The notes below the pieces were generated by a model. It saw only the letters and a program-made list of their open reading frames with translations, was not told where the DNA came from and did not search any database. Shown here in pieces: positions 22,813 through 32,505 of a stretch of 64,000 nt of DNA. Position 1 is the first letter of the stretch; each line of letters starts with the position of its first letter. The position numbers were made by a program, and so were the translations under genes. The stretch is from assembly GCF_000732945.1 (NCBI RefSeq), contig NZ_CP008944.1, forward strand, positions 248,001 through 312,000, read 5' to 3'. Source of the stretch: Corynebacterium atypicum. Lineage in GTDB: Bacteria > Actinomycetota > Actinomycetes > Mycobacteriales > Mycobacteriaceae.

Positions 22813-24054
22813 ATGAGCCAGTTGTGCTTCGCGACCTTCGCGCGAGCCCTGCAAAAGGTGCTCATCCAGCCAGCAGCGGTGTACTCCACACCGGCCCGAC
22901 AAGGTGTCAAGAAACCGTCGACGGCCCGGCCGAAGATGACCTCAACCGATGGCTACATCGTGGAGGTCCTCCTGCGCTGGATCCAGGACTTCGCCCCCGT
23001 TGCAGACAAGGACGGCTGGGATGTGTGGCGCAGCCCGAAAACAGTGAACGGCCTACTCGGCCAGAAAATCGAGCTGCACACTGGATTCGGGTCCGTTCTG
23101 AACCAACCCGGGCTACGCAAGGCTGGACGAGACGCGTTCGGCAAGATCGCCCAAAATATTGCTCCGATGCGTGAGACTGACTTCAAAACCGAGCTGATCG
23201 AACTGATCAAAGACGATCCCGAGATCAGTGCCGACGCTGCCGAAGACCTGCTGTACACCGCAACCAACGATGAAGTGGCGTTTTACGCGGATACGTTCAT
23301 CTCGGCTATCTCAAGGCCCAACAAGAAGCGAGCCGGTAACGACTCGTTGACCGCTGCGGATGTTGCGCTTGCAGCGCGCAATAAAGACGTGTGCCCGGTC
23401 TGTCGCAAAGAGCGACTGGTGAAGACCGTCAAGGGCGAACGGCGACCATTCTTCGAGATTGTCTCCTTCACCATTGACGACAACAGCTCTGAAACCGACC
23501 GGGAAGCAGTGTGTGTCAAGTGCGCCAAACTCGCCGCCAGCACTGGGGCTCTGCTCGTCGACCCTGACACACTCACCACGCTTCGCGAGGTCCGCAAACG
23601 CCGGATCGAAGCGACTGCCCTCCAAGACCTGGCCCTTGATGCGCAGCTCGGACCTGCGATCTCTGACGTCATCGAGACGCTGGGAGAACGCATCATGTCA
23701 GGCAACGTTCCAGATCTGACCATGGATGCGGTTCGGGTGACCGACAAGATTCGCACGGAGTTCTACGAGCTTGCTGGGCGGATCAGGATCCACGTCCTGC
23801 AGTGGTACCGCATCATCGAGCACGAGTTCCGCGCACTCGAAGGCGTCAGAGGTCGCAGCCGATTCGACGCGATAGCCGGGCAAGTCGCCGACTTTTACGA
23901 CCAGGCGTCCCAGCACACTGATGACCAGCAGGCGATCTTCGATCACGTGGCTGATTGGATCCACACCAACTCCGACTCGACGAACCTCAACGCGTCGGTC
24001 ATCGTGACGTGCTTCTTCGTTCAAAACTGTGAGGTGTTCGATGCGATTGCCTAG
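22813..24054 (+). CDS. ABC-three-component system CTD-type protein
   Basis: A 413-residue protein, first gene of the defence operon, ATG 22813 behind GAGGAGG. The N-terminus (FATFARALQKVLIQPAAVYS) and gene order match the CTD (C-terminal domain) component of ABC-three-component conflict systems defined by Aravind and co-workers. A zinc-ribbon-like pair CPVC (194-197) and CVKC (234-237) lies mid-protein, and a helical C-terminal region (IRTEFYELAGRIRIHVLQWY) follows. In the published model this component couples the ATPase to an effector or sensor; its activity is not known. It overlaps the MC6 gene by 14 nt. Subfamily number not assigned. Confidence 0.72.
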   Translation: MSQLCFATFARALQKVLIQPAAVYSTPARQGVKKPSTARPKMTSTDGYIVEVLLRWIQDFAPVADKDGWDVWRSPKTVNGLLGQKIELHTGFGSVLNQPGLRKAGRDAFGKIAQNIAPMRETDFKTELIELIKDDPEISADAAEDLLYTATNDEVAFYADTFISAISRPNKKRAGNDSLTAADVALAARNKDVCPVCRKERLVKTVKGERRPFFEIVSFTIDDNSSETDREAVCVKCAKLAASTGALLVDPDTLTTLREVRKRRIEATALQDLALDAQLGPAISDVIETLGERIMSGNVPDLTMDAVRVTDKIRTEFYELAGRIRIHVLQWYRIIEHEFRALEGVRGRSRFDAIAGQVADFYDQASQHTDDQQAIFDHVADWIHTNSDSTNLNASVIVTCFFVQNCEVFDAIA

Positions 24055-24274
24055 CAAGGTTACCCCCTACTCGCAGTCTACGCTGAGCCAATTTCCGCCG
24101 ATCCTGAAACATCTGTCCGATCAGGATCTCAGTCCCGCTGCCTTATACAAGAAGGTCAAATCAAAGTTTGCCGACGTGGACGAGTTCGTCGACACGTTGG
24201 ACTGCTTATTCGCACTCGGCCAGATCGAGCTGCTCTACCCGGAGGAGGTGCTCCACTATGTTGGTCGAGTTTGA
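24041..24274 (+). CDS. ABC-three-component middle component, MC6-like
   Basis: A 77-residue protein beginning MRLPSKVTPYSQSTL and containing FADVDEFVDTLDCLFALGQI and YPEEVLHYV. Length and pattern match the short MC6 winged-helix-like middle component encoded directly before DUF2326 ATPases. ATG 24041 is inside the CTD gene; the stop overlaps the ATPase gene by 17 nt. It probably bridges ATPase and CTD protein. Confidence 0.75.
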   Translation: MRLPSKVTPYSQSTLSQFPPILKHLSDQDLSPAALYKKVKSKFADVDEFVDTLDCLFALGQIELLYPEEVLHYVGRV

Positions 24275-25919
24275 CAGTGACGCGTTCTATCACGACGAAC
24301 AACGCCCCGGCCCCCTGCGCTTAAAAGAAGGACTCAACACGGTTCTCGGTACTGAAAACACCGAGAACTCCATCGGCAAATCCACCACGCTGCTGGCCAT
24401 CGACTTCTGCTTCGGTGGCAGCGACTACGTCGACAAAGCCAAAGACGTCATCAAGAACATCGGCCATCACGAGATCCGATTCGCGTTCCTCCTCGGCGGA
24501 GAGACCCACTACTTCCGCCGCGCCACCGACACGCCGACCTCGATCACCCTGTGCGATAAGAACTATCGCCCGCAGCGCACCATGACACTCGAGGACTTCA
24601 AGGGCTTTGTCGGCACTCAATATGGACTTCAAGATGCTGGCATCACGCTCCGTCAAGCAGTCAGCAACTTCTTCCGCATCTGGCAACGGAAGAACTCCGA
24701 TGTCGACCACCCACTTCTTGCGTACCCGCGAGACACCCAGGCTGACGGCGTCAAGCGTCTACTGATGCTGTTCGATCAGTACACCAAGCTGCAAGGTTTC
24801 ATGGCGGCCAAGGACGAGGCGGTTCGAGAGCTTGACCTGTTCAATGCCGCCGGGCGCTACTACGACTTCCCCCGAGCAAGGAATATCACCGAGGTCAACA
24901 ACAACACTCAGCGAATCGAAGACCTCCAGACCGAACGGGACCAAGCAGGGACCCGCGCAGGACTGACTGCTAAGGACTACACCTCAGCCCAGCAAGCAGC
25001 TATCAACGAGGTGCAGGCAGAACGCGAGCCCTTGCTGCGTCGTTTTAACCAGCTTGGTAGACAAATCAACGCCATGCGTCGGGCAAAGGGCATCTCATCT
25101 GATGTCAGCCTGACCAGGAAGTTCGAGTCCTTACGTGAGTTCTTCCCGCAGGCAAATATCGAACACATCGAGAACATCGAACACTTCCACCGCAGCATCC
25201 GGCAGATCCTAGAAGCTGAGTTCAAAGCCGAAAGCAAAGAGCTCGAAGACGAGCGTGAACGCATCCGGCACCGGCTCGAACAACTCAACATTAGGCTCGA
25301 AGAGTTATCGGTCGCGCCCACAGCAACCCAGGCCGACATCCGTGCCTACAGTGAACTCGATCGCCAGATCCGATCACTGCGCAACGCCAACAAGGCTTTC
25401 CACGACGAGCAGCGACTCACAGAAGCTAAAAAGCAAGCCTCCGAAGCACTCGACGAAGCATCCGCAACGATCCTGGAGAACATCGAAGGGAAACTCAACG
25501 AGACGATGCAACGCATCGACGGGGAAATCACCCGCGAGGAACGAACCCCACCGAGCATCCGGATTCCGGCGATCGACAAATACTCCTACGAGATCGAGAA
25601 CGACTCAGGAACCGGCTCTACCCAACGCGGCCTGATCTCCTTCGATCTGGCATTGCTGGAAACAACGCTTCTGCCAGCAGTCGCACACGACTCGATGCTC
25701 GTCCAGCCCATCGAAGACCAAGCCTTCGACGGCATCGCACAGGTCTATGCGCGCCAGAAGAAGCAGGTCTTCCTCGCGATCGACAAAATCAGCCGCTACT
25801 CGGAGGAAACCCAACAGATCTTGACTAAGTCAGCATTCATCGATCTCGAACCCGGACGAGAGCTGTTTGGCCGGTCGTGGAGTAAAAAGAAGAAGAGGAA
25901 GGCTAACGGCAGTGAGTAA
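24258..25919 (+). CDS. DUF2326 SMC/Rad50-like ABC ATPase of the ABC-3C system
   Basis: A 553-residue ATPase with Walker A GTENTENSIGKST (31-43), a long coiled-coil middle (about 225-470, rich in Glu, Arg, Gln, with ELEDERERIRHRLEQLN), and a C-terminal half-site with ISFDLALLETTLLPAVAHDS followed by an FLAIDKI block in the Walker B/H-loop area. This is the DUF2326 layout. ATG 24258 has GGAGGAGG upstream. SMC-like ATPases of this kind act on nucleic acids in several anti-phage systems. It overlaps the XRE gene by 8 nt. Codon use and G+C are like the rest of this operon and lower than the chromosomal core. Confidence 0.82.
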   Translation: MLVEFDSDAFYHDEQRPGPLRLKEGLNTVLGTENTENSIGKSTTLLAIDFCFGGSDYVDKAKDVIKNIGHHEIRFAFLLGGETHYFRRATDTPTSITLCDKNYRPQRTMTLEDFKGFVGTQYGLQDAGITLRQAVSNFFRIWQRKNSDVDHPLLAYPRDTQADGVKRLLMLFDQYTKLQGFMAAKDEAVRELDLFNAAGRYYDFPRARNITEVNNNTQRIEDLQTERDQAGTRAGLTAKDYTSAQQAAINEVQAEREPLLRRFNQLGRQINAMRRAKGISSDVSLTRKFESLREFFPQANIEHIENIEHFHRSIRQILEAEFKAESKELEDERERIRHRLEQLNIRLEELSVAPTATQADIRAYSELDRQIRSLRNANKAFHDEQRLTEAKKQASEALDEASATILENIEGKLNETMQRIDGEITREERTPPSIRIPAIDKYSYEIENDSGTGSTQRGLISFDLALLETTLLPAVAHDSMLVQPIEDQAFDGIAQVYARQKKQVFLAIDKISRYSEETQQILTKSAFIDLEPGRELFGRSWSKKKKRKANGSE

Positions 25920-26169
25920 ACGAATAGAGTTCGACCTCCAAGTCAAAGCCTCCTACAAACCCCTGTGGAAGCTGCTGGTGGACAAGGACAAGCTCAAGCA
26001 AGACCTGCGCGAGGAAGCCAAACTGTCGTCCACCACGATGGCCAGGCTCAACAACGGCGACAACGTCACCACCGACGTACTCCTGCGCATTTGCCAGGTC
26101 CTCAACTGCCAGGTCGGCGACATCGTCGAGGTTGTTGCTACTAATGAATCGAAAGAATACAACGAATGA
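25912..26169 (+). CDS. Small XRE-family transcriptional regulator
   Basis: An 85-residue helix-turn-helix protein of the compact XRE type (LKQDLREEAKLSSTTMARLN, then TDVLLRICQVLNCQVGDIVE). GTG 25912 overlaps the ATPase stop by 8 nt; the stop overlaps the hsdM ATG by 4 nt. Its position between the ABC-3C and R-M halves makes it a candidate common regulator, comparable to the C proteins of other R-M systems. The tandem 11-bp repeat upstream of the operon could be its operator. Confidence 0.85.
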   Translation: MSKRIEFDLQVKASYKPLWKLLVDKDKLKQDLREEAKLSSTTMARLNNGDNVTTDVLLRICQVLNCQVGDIVEVVATNESKEYNE

Positions 26170-27947
26170 GCCAACTAGGATCTTTTATCTGGGGCACCGC
26201 CGACGTTTTGCGAGGCCCCTACAAGGCAAGTCAGTACGGCAATGTCATCTTGCCCATGACAATTCTGCGCCGTCTTGACTGCGTCCTTGAAGAGCACCGA
26301 ACCACCATCGAGCCATTGGTCGAACGCTTCGGCAATAATCCTGAACTCCTGTCTGCACAGGTGCAGCGCGCAACCGGGTTGCCGTTCTACAACACCAGCC
26401 CTTGGTCGCTTAAGACCCTACTCGGAGATCCCAAGGGCATCGAAGCGAACCTGAAGCACTACGTGAACGGGTTCTCAGACAACATGGACGTTTTCGAACG
26501 CTTCAAGCTTGCTGACGAGATCGCCACCATGGCCGAGAAGAACATCCTCTACATCGTGGTTGAACGCTTCTCCAACATCGATCTACACCCCAAGACAGTC
26601 ACGAACGCCGAGATGGGCGACCTCTACGAGTACCTCATCCGAACCTTCAACGAGTCCTCCAACGAGGCGCCGGGGGAGCACTTCACCCCGCGCGACGCCA
26701 TCCGGCTCCTCGTGGATCTTGTCTTTGCTGGCGACGACGAAGCGCTGAGCACCCCGGGCGCCATCCGGTCGATCTATGATCCCACGGTCGGCACAGGAGG
26801 AATGCTTTCCATCGCCGAAGAACACCTGATCGGCAGTAGTGACAGGCCCGGCCTGAACCCACAAGCCCAGCTACGGCTGTACGGGCAGGAATGGAACGAT
26901 CAGTCCTATGCGGTGTGCAAATCCGACCTGCTGATCAAAGGCTATGACTCCAGCAACATCCAGCTCGGCGACACACTTGCCGACGACAAATTCGCTGGAC
27001 AGACTTTCGACTACTGCATGTCGAACCCACCGTATGGCGACGACTGGAAAGCCAGCCAATCGGCCGTCATGGAGGATCTGAAAGAGCTCGGTAGCTCTTC
27101 TCGCTTTTACGCTGGCGGCGATAAACCCAAACAGAATGTTCCCGCCGTCAGCGACGGGCAGATGCTCTTCCTCCAACACGTGGTGAGCAAACTCCGCCCC
27201 AAAGTCAAGGGCGGTGGCCGGGGCGGCATCGTCATGAACGGCTCGCCGCTGTTCAATGGCGCTGCGGAGTCAGGGCCGTCCAACATCCGCAAATGGCTGC
27301 TCGAACATGACCTGGTGGACGCCATTGTGGCATTGCCTAACGACATGTTTTATAACACTGGCATCGCCACGTATATCTGGATCGTCGATAACAACAAGCC
27401 CGGAGAGCGTCAGGGCAAGGTGCAACTGATTGACGGCACCGAGTTCTACCAGAAGATGCGGAAGAAGCTCGGCGACAAGGGGCGTGAAATTAGCGAGGCC
27501 AATCGCGCCACGATCGTTAAGCTCTACGATGACTACGTTGAAACTGAACACTGCAGGATCGTCCCCATCGAGGAGTTCGCCTATTGGCTTGTCACGGTGG
27601 AGCGCCCCCGGCGCGACGAACACGGCGAAGTCATCACGAATGCTCGAGGCAAGAAGCAACCAGACGCAGCGCTGCGTGACACCGAGCGCGTGCCTTTCAC
27701 CTATGGTGGCAACGCCCAGGGTGATGGCGGGCGGCAGGAAACCATCCGGGCGTATTTCGATGCTGAGGTGAAGCCCTATGTGCCTGACGCATGGGTTGAC
27801 GAGAAGAAGACGAAGATCGGCTACGAGATTCCCTTCACCCGTTTTTTCTACCGCTACCAGCCGCCACGGCCACTCGAGGAGATCGACGCCGAGCTCCACC
27901 AAGTGACCACGGTAATCCTGCAGTTGCTTAACGAGGTGACGGAATAG
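26166..27947 (+). CDS. hsdM: Type I restriction-modification methyltransferase subunit
   Basis: A 593-residue HsdM. The SAM-binding motif is DPTVGTGGMLS, the catalytic motif is NPPYGDDW preceded by FDYCMS, and PGEHFTPRDAIRLLVDL is the family signature. An N-terminal helical HsdM_N domain is present (FIWGTADVLRGPYKASQYGN). It methylates adenine in the sequence chosen by HsdS. The length is above the 500-residue norm because of a C-terminal extension with TRFFYRYQPPRPLEEIDAEL. It is coupled to the XRE gene (ATGA) and to hsdS (1-nt overlap). Confidence 0.93.
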   Translation: MSQLGSFIWGTADVLRGPYKASQYGNVILPMTILRRLDCVLEEHRTTIEPLVERFGNNPELLSAQVQRATGLPFYNTSPWSLKTLLGDPKGIEANLKHYVNGFSDNMDVFERFKLADEIATMAEKNILYIVVERFSNIDLHPKTVTNAEMGDLYEYLIRTFNESSNEAPGEHFTPRDAIRLLVDLVFAGDDEALSTPGAIRSIYDPTVGTGGMLSIAEEHLIGSSDRPGLNPQAQLRLYGQEWNDQSYAVCKSDLLIKGYDSSNIQLGDTLADDKFAGQTFDYCMSNPPYGDDWKASQSAVMEDLKELGSSSRFYAGGDKPKQNVPAVSDGQMLFLQHVVSKLRPKVKGGGRGGIVMNGSPLFNGAAESGPSNIRKWLLEHDLVDAIVALPNDMFYNTGIATYIWIVDNNKPGERQGKVQLIDGTEFYQKMRKKLGDKGREISEANRATIVKLYDDYVETEHCRIVPIEEFAYWLVTVERPRRDEHGEVITNARGKKQPDAALRDTERVPFTYGGNAQGDGGRQETIRAYFDAEVKPYVPDAWVDEKKTKIGYEIPFTRFFYRYQPPRPLEEIDAELHQVTTVILQLLNEVTE

Positions 27948-29173
27948 TGCTCAAGTTTAGAGGAACGAGTCTCCCAGCTTGGATCCCTGCAGTAGAGTCG
28001 GACGTTGCAGGACGAGGTACGCAGATCCTTCCTGTCGGTTATCTATTTAGTAAGTTTCGGATAATCCCTGGAGCGGGTCAGGCTGATGCCTACAAACGGC
28101 TATCGCTAACTATGAGTGGCGTGCTGCCCAGATCGCGAGAGGCGACCGACGGTCTACAGCCTGAATCTTTCGACTCTTATCAACTTCTAAAACCAGGCCA
28201 ACTAGTTTTTAAACTCATTGATCTCCAGAATGTATCCACCAGCCGCGTCGGGCTATCTGGTGATGAAGGGCTCGTGAGTCCCGCATATCTAGTCGTTGAG
28301 CCGTCGGCTAAGGTAATTCCTCGCTACGCCTATTGGTACTTTATGGATCTATATTTTCGGCGAGTTTTCAACAACCTTGCGGAAGACGGTGTGCGGGCTT
28401 CCATTGGGTGGGAGGGACTTAAGGAGTTTCCATTCCCACTACGGCCCATTGAGCAGCAAGCCCGCATTGCTCAGTACCTCGATGTGGAGACGGCAAAGAT
28501 TGACCACCTCATCGCCAAACAGCGCGAGCTTCTCAAACTGCTCGATCTTCGTAACGAGGCACGCTGGCATGAGGCGTTCACGGGGTTCACACCCTTGAAA
28601 ACGCTTCCGTTGAAGCGGTTACTCGTCAAGCAATATCGACCGGTGGTTGAAGGGGCTGGCGTCGTCACTGCTTTTCGTGATGGCGAGGTAACACTGCGCT
28701 CAAACCGTCGGGAAGAAGGGTTCACTTTCTCAGAGACGGAAGCTGGGTATCAAGGAGTAGTTGCGGGCGACCTGGTGTTCCACGGCCTGGACGGCTTCGC
28801 GGGTGCCGTCGGTATCTCTGATAGCAACGGCCAGTCGACACCCGTTTATCACGTCTGTCGGCTCCGTAATGATGATGACAATCTTCGTTTTATCGCTTAC
28901 TTGCTCCGATATCTGGGTAATAGCGGGTTCTTGGCTACCCAAGCGCCGAGCGTTCGTCAACGTGCTGTGGACTTCAGGAATTGGCAGACTTTTGGTCGGA
29001 TTCCGCTTTCTCTGCCTCAAGGGAAAGTGCAGCAAAGGATTGTGTCTGAGCTAGATGAGAGCGCGAAAGCGCTTGCTGACGCTAGGGCAACAATTGAGCG
29101 TGCTTTGGGGCTCTTGCAGGAGCGTCGTTCGGCGTTGATCACTGCTGCGGTGACAGGCCAGATTGAGGTTTAA
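27947..29173 (+). CDS. hsdS: Type I restriction-modification specificity subunit
   Basis: A 408-residue HsdS starting at GTG 27947. Two target-recognition domains are separated by a conserved helix (PIEQQARIAQYLDVETAKIDHLIAKQ, in part) and followed by a second helix repeat (QQRIVSELDESAKALADARA). The first half (27950-28450) and parts of the second are visibly richer in A and T than hsdM and hsdR, as expected when recognition domains are swapped by transfer. It sets the DNA target of the methylase and nuclease; the bipartite recognition sequence cannot be read from the protein. Confidence 0.9.
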   Translation: MLKFRGTSLPAWIPAVESDVAGRGTQILPVGYLFSKFRIIPGAGQADAYKRLSLTMSGVLPRSREATDGLQPESFDSYQLLKPGQLVFKLIDLQNVSTSRVGLSGDEGLVSPAYLVVEPSAKVIPRYAYWYFMDLYFRRVFNNLAEDGVRASIGWEGLKEFPFPLRPIEQQARIAQYLDVETAKIDHLIAKQRELLKLLDLRNEARWHEAFTGFTPLKTLPLKRLLVKQYRPVVEGAGVVTAFRDGEVTLRSNRREEGFTFSETEAGYQGVVAGDLVFHGLDGFAGAVGISDSNGQSTPVYHVCRLRNDDDNLRFIAYLLRYLGNSGFLATQAPSVRQRAVDFRNWQTFGRIPLSLPQGKVQQRIVSELDESAKALADARATIERALGLLQERRSALITAAVTGQIEV

Positions 29174-29183
29174 GGAGGACGTA

Positions 29184-32100
29184 ATGGGTGTTCAGCACGA
29201 GAAGAGTTTTGAGACCGAGATCTGCGAGTTCCTCGGTGCGCATGGCTGGTTGTACGAAGAGGATTTCACCGGCTATGACCAGGAGCATGCGCTGATTCCG
29301 GAGGACGTGTTTGCGTGGCTTCAGGAGACGCAGCCTGAGCAGTGGGCGCGGGTCATGCCGGATAACGACTCGCCGGTGGAGACTGCTCTTGCACAGCGGT
29401 TGCTGGTGGATCGGCTCGTGAAGGAGCTCGACCAGCCGCTCGAGCATGGCGGCGGTCTGCTTGCCGTGCTGCGTGGCGGGTTCAGGAAAACCCCAGCGAA
29501 GTTCTTCATGTGTGCGTTCAAGCCTGCGACCTCGATGAACCCCGAAGCCGAGCAGCATTACCAGGCGAACCGGCTCCGGGTGGTGCGGCAAGTACATCAC
29601 TCGGCGAAGCGCCCGCAGGATTCGATCGACCTGGTGTTCTTCGTCAACGGCCTGCCGGTGGCGACCGCCGAGCTCAAGACCGACAACACACAGTCGATTG
29701 ATGACGCGGTGCGTCAATACCGTCGAGATCGTGTACCTCAAGGCGAACCGTTGCTGAAGTTCGGCTCCCGTGCTCTGGTCCATTTTGCGGTTTCCACTGA
29801 CGAGATCCGGATGACCACGAAGCTAGATGGTGCGGACACGGTGTTCTTGCCGTTTAACCTCGGCAATGATGGCGGTGCTGGTAATCCGGTCAACCCGAAT
29901 GGCGCAGCCACCTCCTACCTGTGGGAGCGGGTGCTGCAGCGGGATAACTGGCTGCAGATCCTGGAACGATTTGTGAACCTGCAGATCACTGAGAAGGTCG
30001 ATCCCATCACCGGCGTCCGCTCGCGTAGCAGGCAGATCATCTTCCCGCGCTTCCACCAGTGGGAGGCCGTAACTCGCCTGTTTGAGGCCACGAGCGCCGA
30101 GGGACCAGGCAGCAAGTACCTGATCCAGCACTCTGCAGGATCTGGAAAGACGAACTCGATCGCGTGGCTTGCCCACGGGCTCGCGAACCTCCACAACGCC
30201 GATAACTCGAAGACCTTTGATTCGGTCATCGTCGTGACTGACCGCACCGTGCTTGATGACCAGCTTCAGAAAGCGATTAAGGCGATTGAAGGCACAAAGG
30301 GTGTGGTCGGAACGATTAACGCTGACGAGGTTCGTAAAGCGTCAGCGACCTCAAAATCGGACCTGTTGGCCAAGGAACTGAGTAGCGGCAAGCTCATCAT
30401 TATCGTCACGTTGCAGACTTTCCCGTTTGTGCTTGAGGCGCTTGCACAGCAGGGTGGGCTCGCGGAACGCAAGTTTGCGGTGATCGCGGACGAGGCGCAC
30501 TCGTCCCAGACCGGTACAAGTGCTCAGAAGCTGCGACAGGTTCTTTCACAAGCAGAGGTCGAAGCCCTCGAGGACGGTGGCGAGGTCAGCGTCGAGGACG
30601 TGCTTGCCGCTGAGATGGCTGCGCGGGCGACTGCTCAGAATATCTCGTTCTATGCGTTTACTGCTACGCCGAAGGGCAAGACGCTGGAGATGTTTGGCCG
30701 TCCTGGTGCGGATGGGTTGCCACAGCCTTTCCATGTGTACACGATGCAGCAGGCCATTGAGGAGGGTTTTATCCTTGATGTGCTGCGTAACTACACGACT
30801 TATAAGACGGCTTTCCAGCTCGCTCAGAAAGCTGGTGGGGCTGTTGGCGGTGAAGATCTCGTGGATGAGGGCACCGCGAAAAAGGGCCTGATGCGGTGGG
30901 TGAGTCTGCATCCGACAAACATTGCTCAGAAGGTTCAGATCATAGTCGAGCATTTCCGCGAGAATGTTGCTGAGCTCCTCGATGGGCACGCTAAGGCGAT
31001 GGTGGTGACCTCGAGCCGAGCCGCTGCGCTGAAGTACAAGATGGCAATCGACGCCTATGTTGAGAAACACAATTACCCATTGGGAACCTTGGTGGCGTTC
31101 TCCGGAACCTTGACCGCTGAGCAGATTGATGATTTCGTTCCCGGAGTGCAGGAGCCGTATACAGAAACGAACATGAACCCTGACCTGCGCGGGCGCGGGA
31201 TTCCACAAGCGTTCGCGGGCGATCAGTTCCAGGTTTTGATTGTTGCCAACAAGTACCAGACGGGCTTTGATCAGCCGTTGCTGTGCGCGATGTACGTGGA
31301 CAAACGCCTTGACGGGATCGAAGCGGTCCAGACGCTTTCCCGTCTGAATCGTACCCTGCCGTCCAAGGGTAAAGACACGACGTACATTCTTGACTTCGTC
31401 AACGACACGGACACGATCCTCGACGCATTCCTGCCGTACTACCGCACTGCCGAAATCATTGAAACTACTGACCCAGATCTCGTGCATGACCTTGCTCGGA
31501 AGCTTGAAGTTGCAGGGATCTATACGAAGGATGATGTGGATGCCTTCGCGCAGGCATTCATCATCGAGAAGAAGCACGGTAAGCACACTGCACCGCTGAA
31601 GCAAGCTACTGATCGGTTCAATGACCGCTACGTCGCAGCCTTAGCCGACAACACAAAGGCCGAGATTGACGAGCTTGACCTTTTCCGCAAGGACGTTGGC
31701 TCATTCGTGCGCCTCTACGATTTCCTGTCTCAAGTTGTCGACTATCAGGACACCGACCTCGAAAAGCTCGCCCTGTTCCTCCGGCTACTACGACCGCGAC
31801 TTACTGGTCGCAAGACTCCAGAAGAGCTGGACTTTGACAACATCGAGCTCACCCACATCAAGCAGACGCGTAAGAGCGAAGGGTCTATTTCGCTTGGGGG
31901 CGACGGCGAGAAGCTCAAGCCGATGGGGGTTGGTGGTGGACGTTCGCGCGACCCGCATCTTGTGGCCTGGGAAGAAATCCTGAACAACATCAATTCCCTG
32001 TTTGAGGACGAGGATTTTGATCCTGGTTCAGTGGAGTCCTGGGTACAGGGCGTCGTCACGATTCTCGTTCAGAATGAAGAGATTAAAGATCAGGTCAACG

Positions 32101-32336
32101 CTAACACCAAGGAGCAGTTTCGTGAGTCGCAGACGATTGAAACTGCCGTCACGAACGCGGTGCTTGATCACCAGGACTCCCAGCAAAACATCATGGAGAA
32201 GTTCTTCGAAAGTGCTCATCGTAAGGGCCAGATCATTAAAGAGATCTCCGACCTTGTTTACTGGGAACTTCGCCACCAGGCTGAGAAGGGTACACAACCT
32301 CAAGACAATGGAGAGGATGACGTCGACCAGGAGTAG
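29184..32336 (+). CDS. hsdR: Type I restriction endonuclease subunit
   Basis: A 1050-residue HsdR. The nuclease domain has a PD-(D/E)xK site (Asp149; AELKTD with Glu163 and Lys165). The motor has Walker A AGSGKT (318-323), DEAH in VIADEAHSSQTG, a FTATPKGKTLEMFG block and the C-terminal helicase motif QTLSRLNRTLPSKGK. A helical C-terminal domain binds HsdM/HsdS. ATG 29184 is preceded by AAGGAGG; the gap to hsdS is 10 nt. With HsdM and HsdS it translocates and cuts unmodified DNA. All motifs appear intact, so the system is probably active. Confidence 0.93.
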   Translation: MGVQHEKSFETEICEFLGAHGWLYEEDFTGYDQEHALIPEDVFAWLQETQPEQWARVMPDNDSPVETALAQRLLVDRLVKELDQPLEHGGGLLAVLRGGFRKTPAKFFMCAFKPATSMNPEAEQHYQANRLRVVRQVHHSAKRPQDSIDLVFFVNGLPVATAELKTDNTQSIDDAVRQYRRDRVPQGEPLLKFGSRALVHFAVSTDEIRMTTKLDGADTVFLPFNLGNDGGAGNPVNPNGAATSYLWERVLQRDNWLQILERFVNLQITEKVDPITGVRSRSRQIIFPRFHQWEAVTRLFEATSAEGPGSKYLIQHSAGSGKTNSIAWLAHGLANLHNADNSKTFDSVIVVTDRTVLDDQLQKAIKAIEGTKGVVGTINADEVRKASATSKSDLLAKELSSGKLIIIVTLQTFPFVLEALAQQGGLAERKFAVIADEAHSSQTGTSAQKLRQVLSQAEVEALEDGGEVSVEDVLAAEMAARATAQNISFYAFTATPKGKTLEMFGRPGADGLPQPFHVYTMQQAIEEGFILDVLRNYTTYKTAFQLAQKAGGAVGGEDLVDEGTAKKGLMRWVSLHPTNIAQKVQIIVEHFRENVAELLDGHAKAMVVTSSRAAALKYKMAIDAYVEKHNYPLGTLVAFSGTLTAEQIDDFVPGVQEPYTETNMNPDLRGRGIPQAFAGDQFQVLIVANKYQTGFDQPLLCAMYVDKRLDGIEAVQTLSRLNRTLPSKGKDTTYILDFVNDTDTILDAFLPYYRTAEIIETTDPDLVHDLARKLEVAGIYTKDDVDAFAQAFIIEKKHGKHTAPLKQATDRFNDRYVAALADNTKAEIDELDLFRKDVGSFVRLYDFLSQVVDYQDTDLEKLALFLRLLRPRLTGRKTPEELDFDNIELTHIKQTRKSEGSISLGGDGEKLKPMGVGGGRSRDPHLVAWEEILNNINSLFEDEDFDPGSVESWVQGVVTILVQNEEIKDQVNANTKEQFRESQTIETAVTNAVLDHQDSQQNIMEKFFESAHRKGQIIKEISDLVYWELRHQAEKGTQPQDNGEDDVDQE

Positions 32337-32505
32337 CAACTACTGCGCGCGAAATCCTGACTGGTTCACCTCTCTACGGTCGCCAGTCGGGGTAGCGGCG
32401 TACCGGACACCTAGCGGTTCAACAGGCTAATCTCCAAACGACGACGCCTGTACGAATTCCCAGTTCATAGCCGGTATCGACGCTATCCGATAGCACCACT
32501 CCGCT

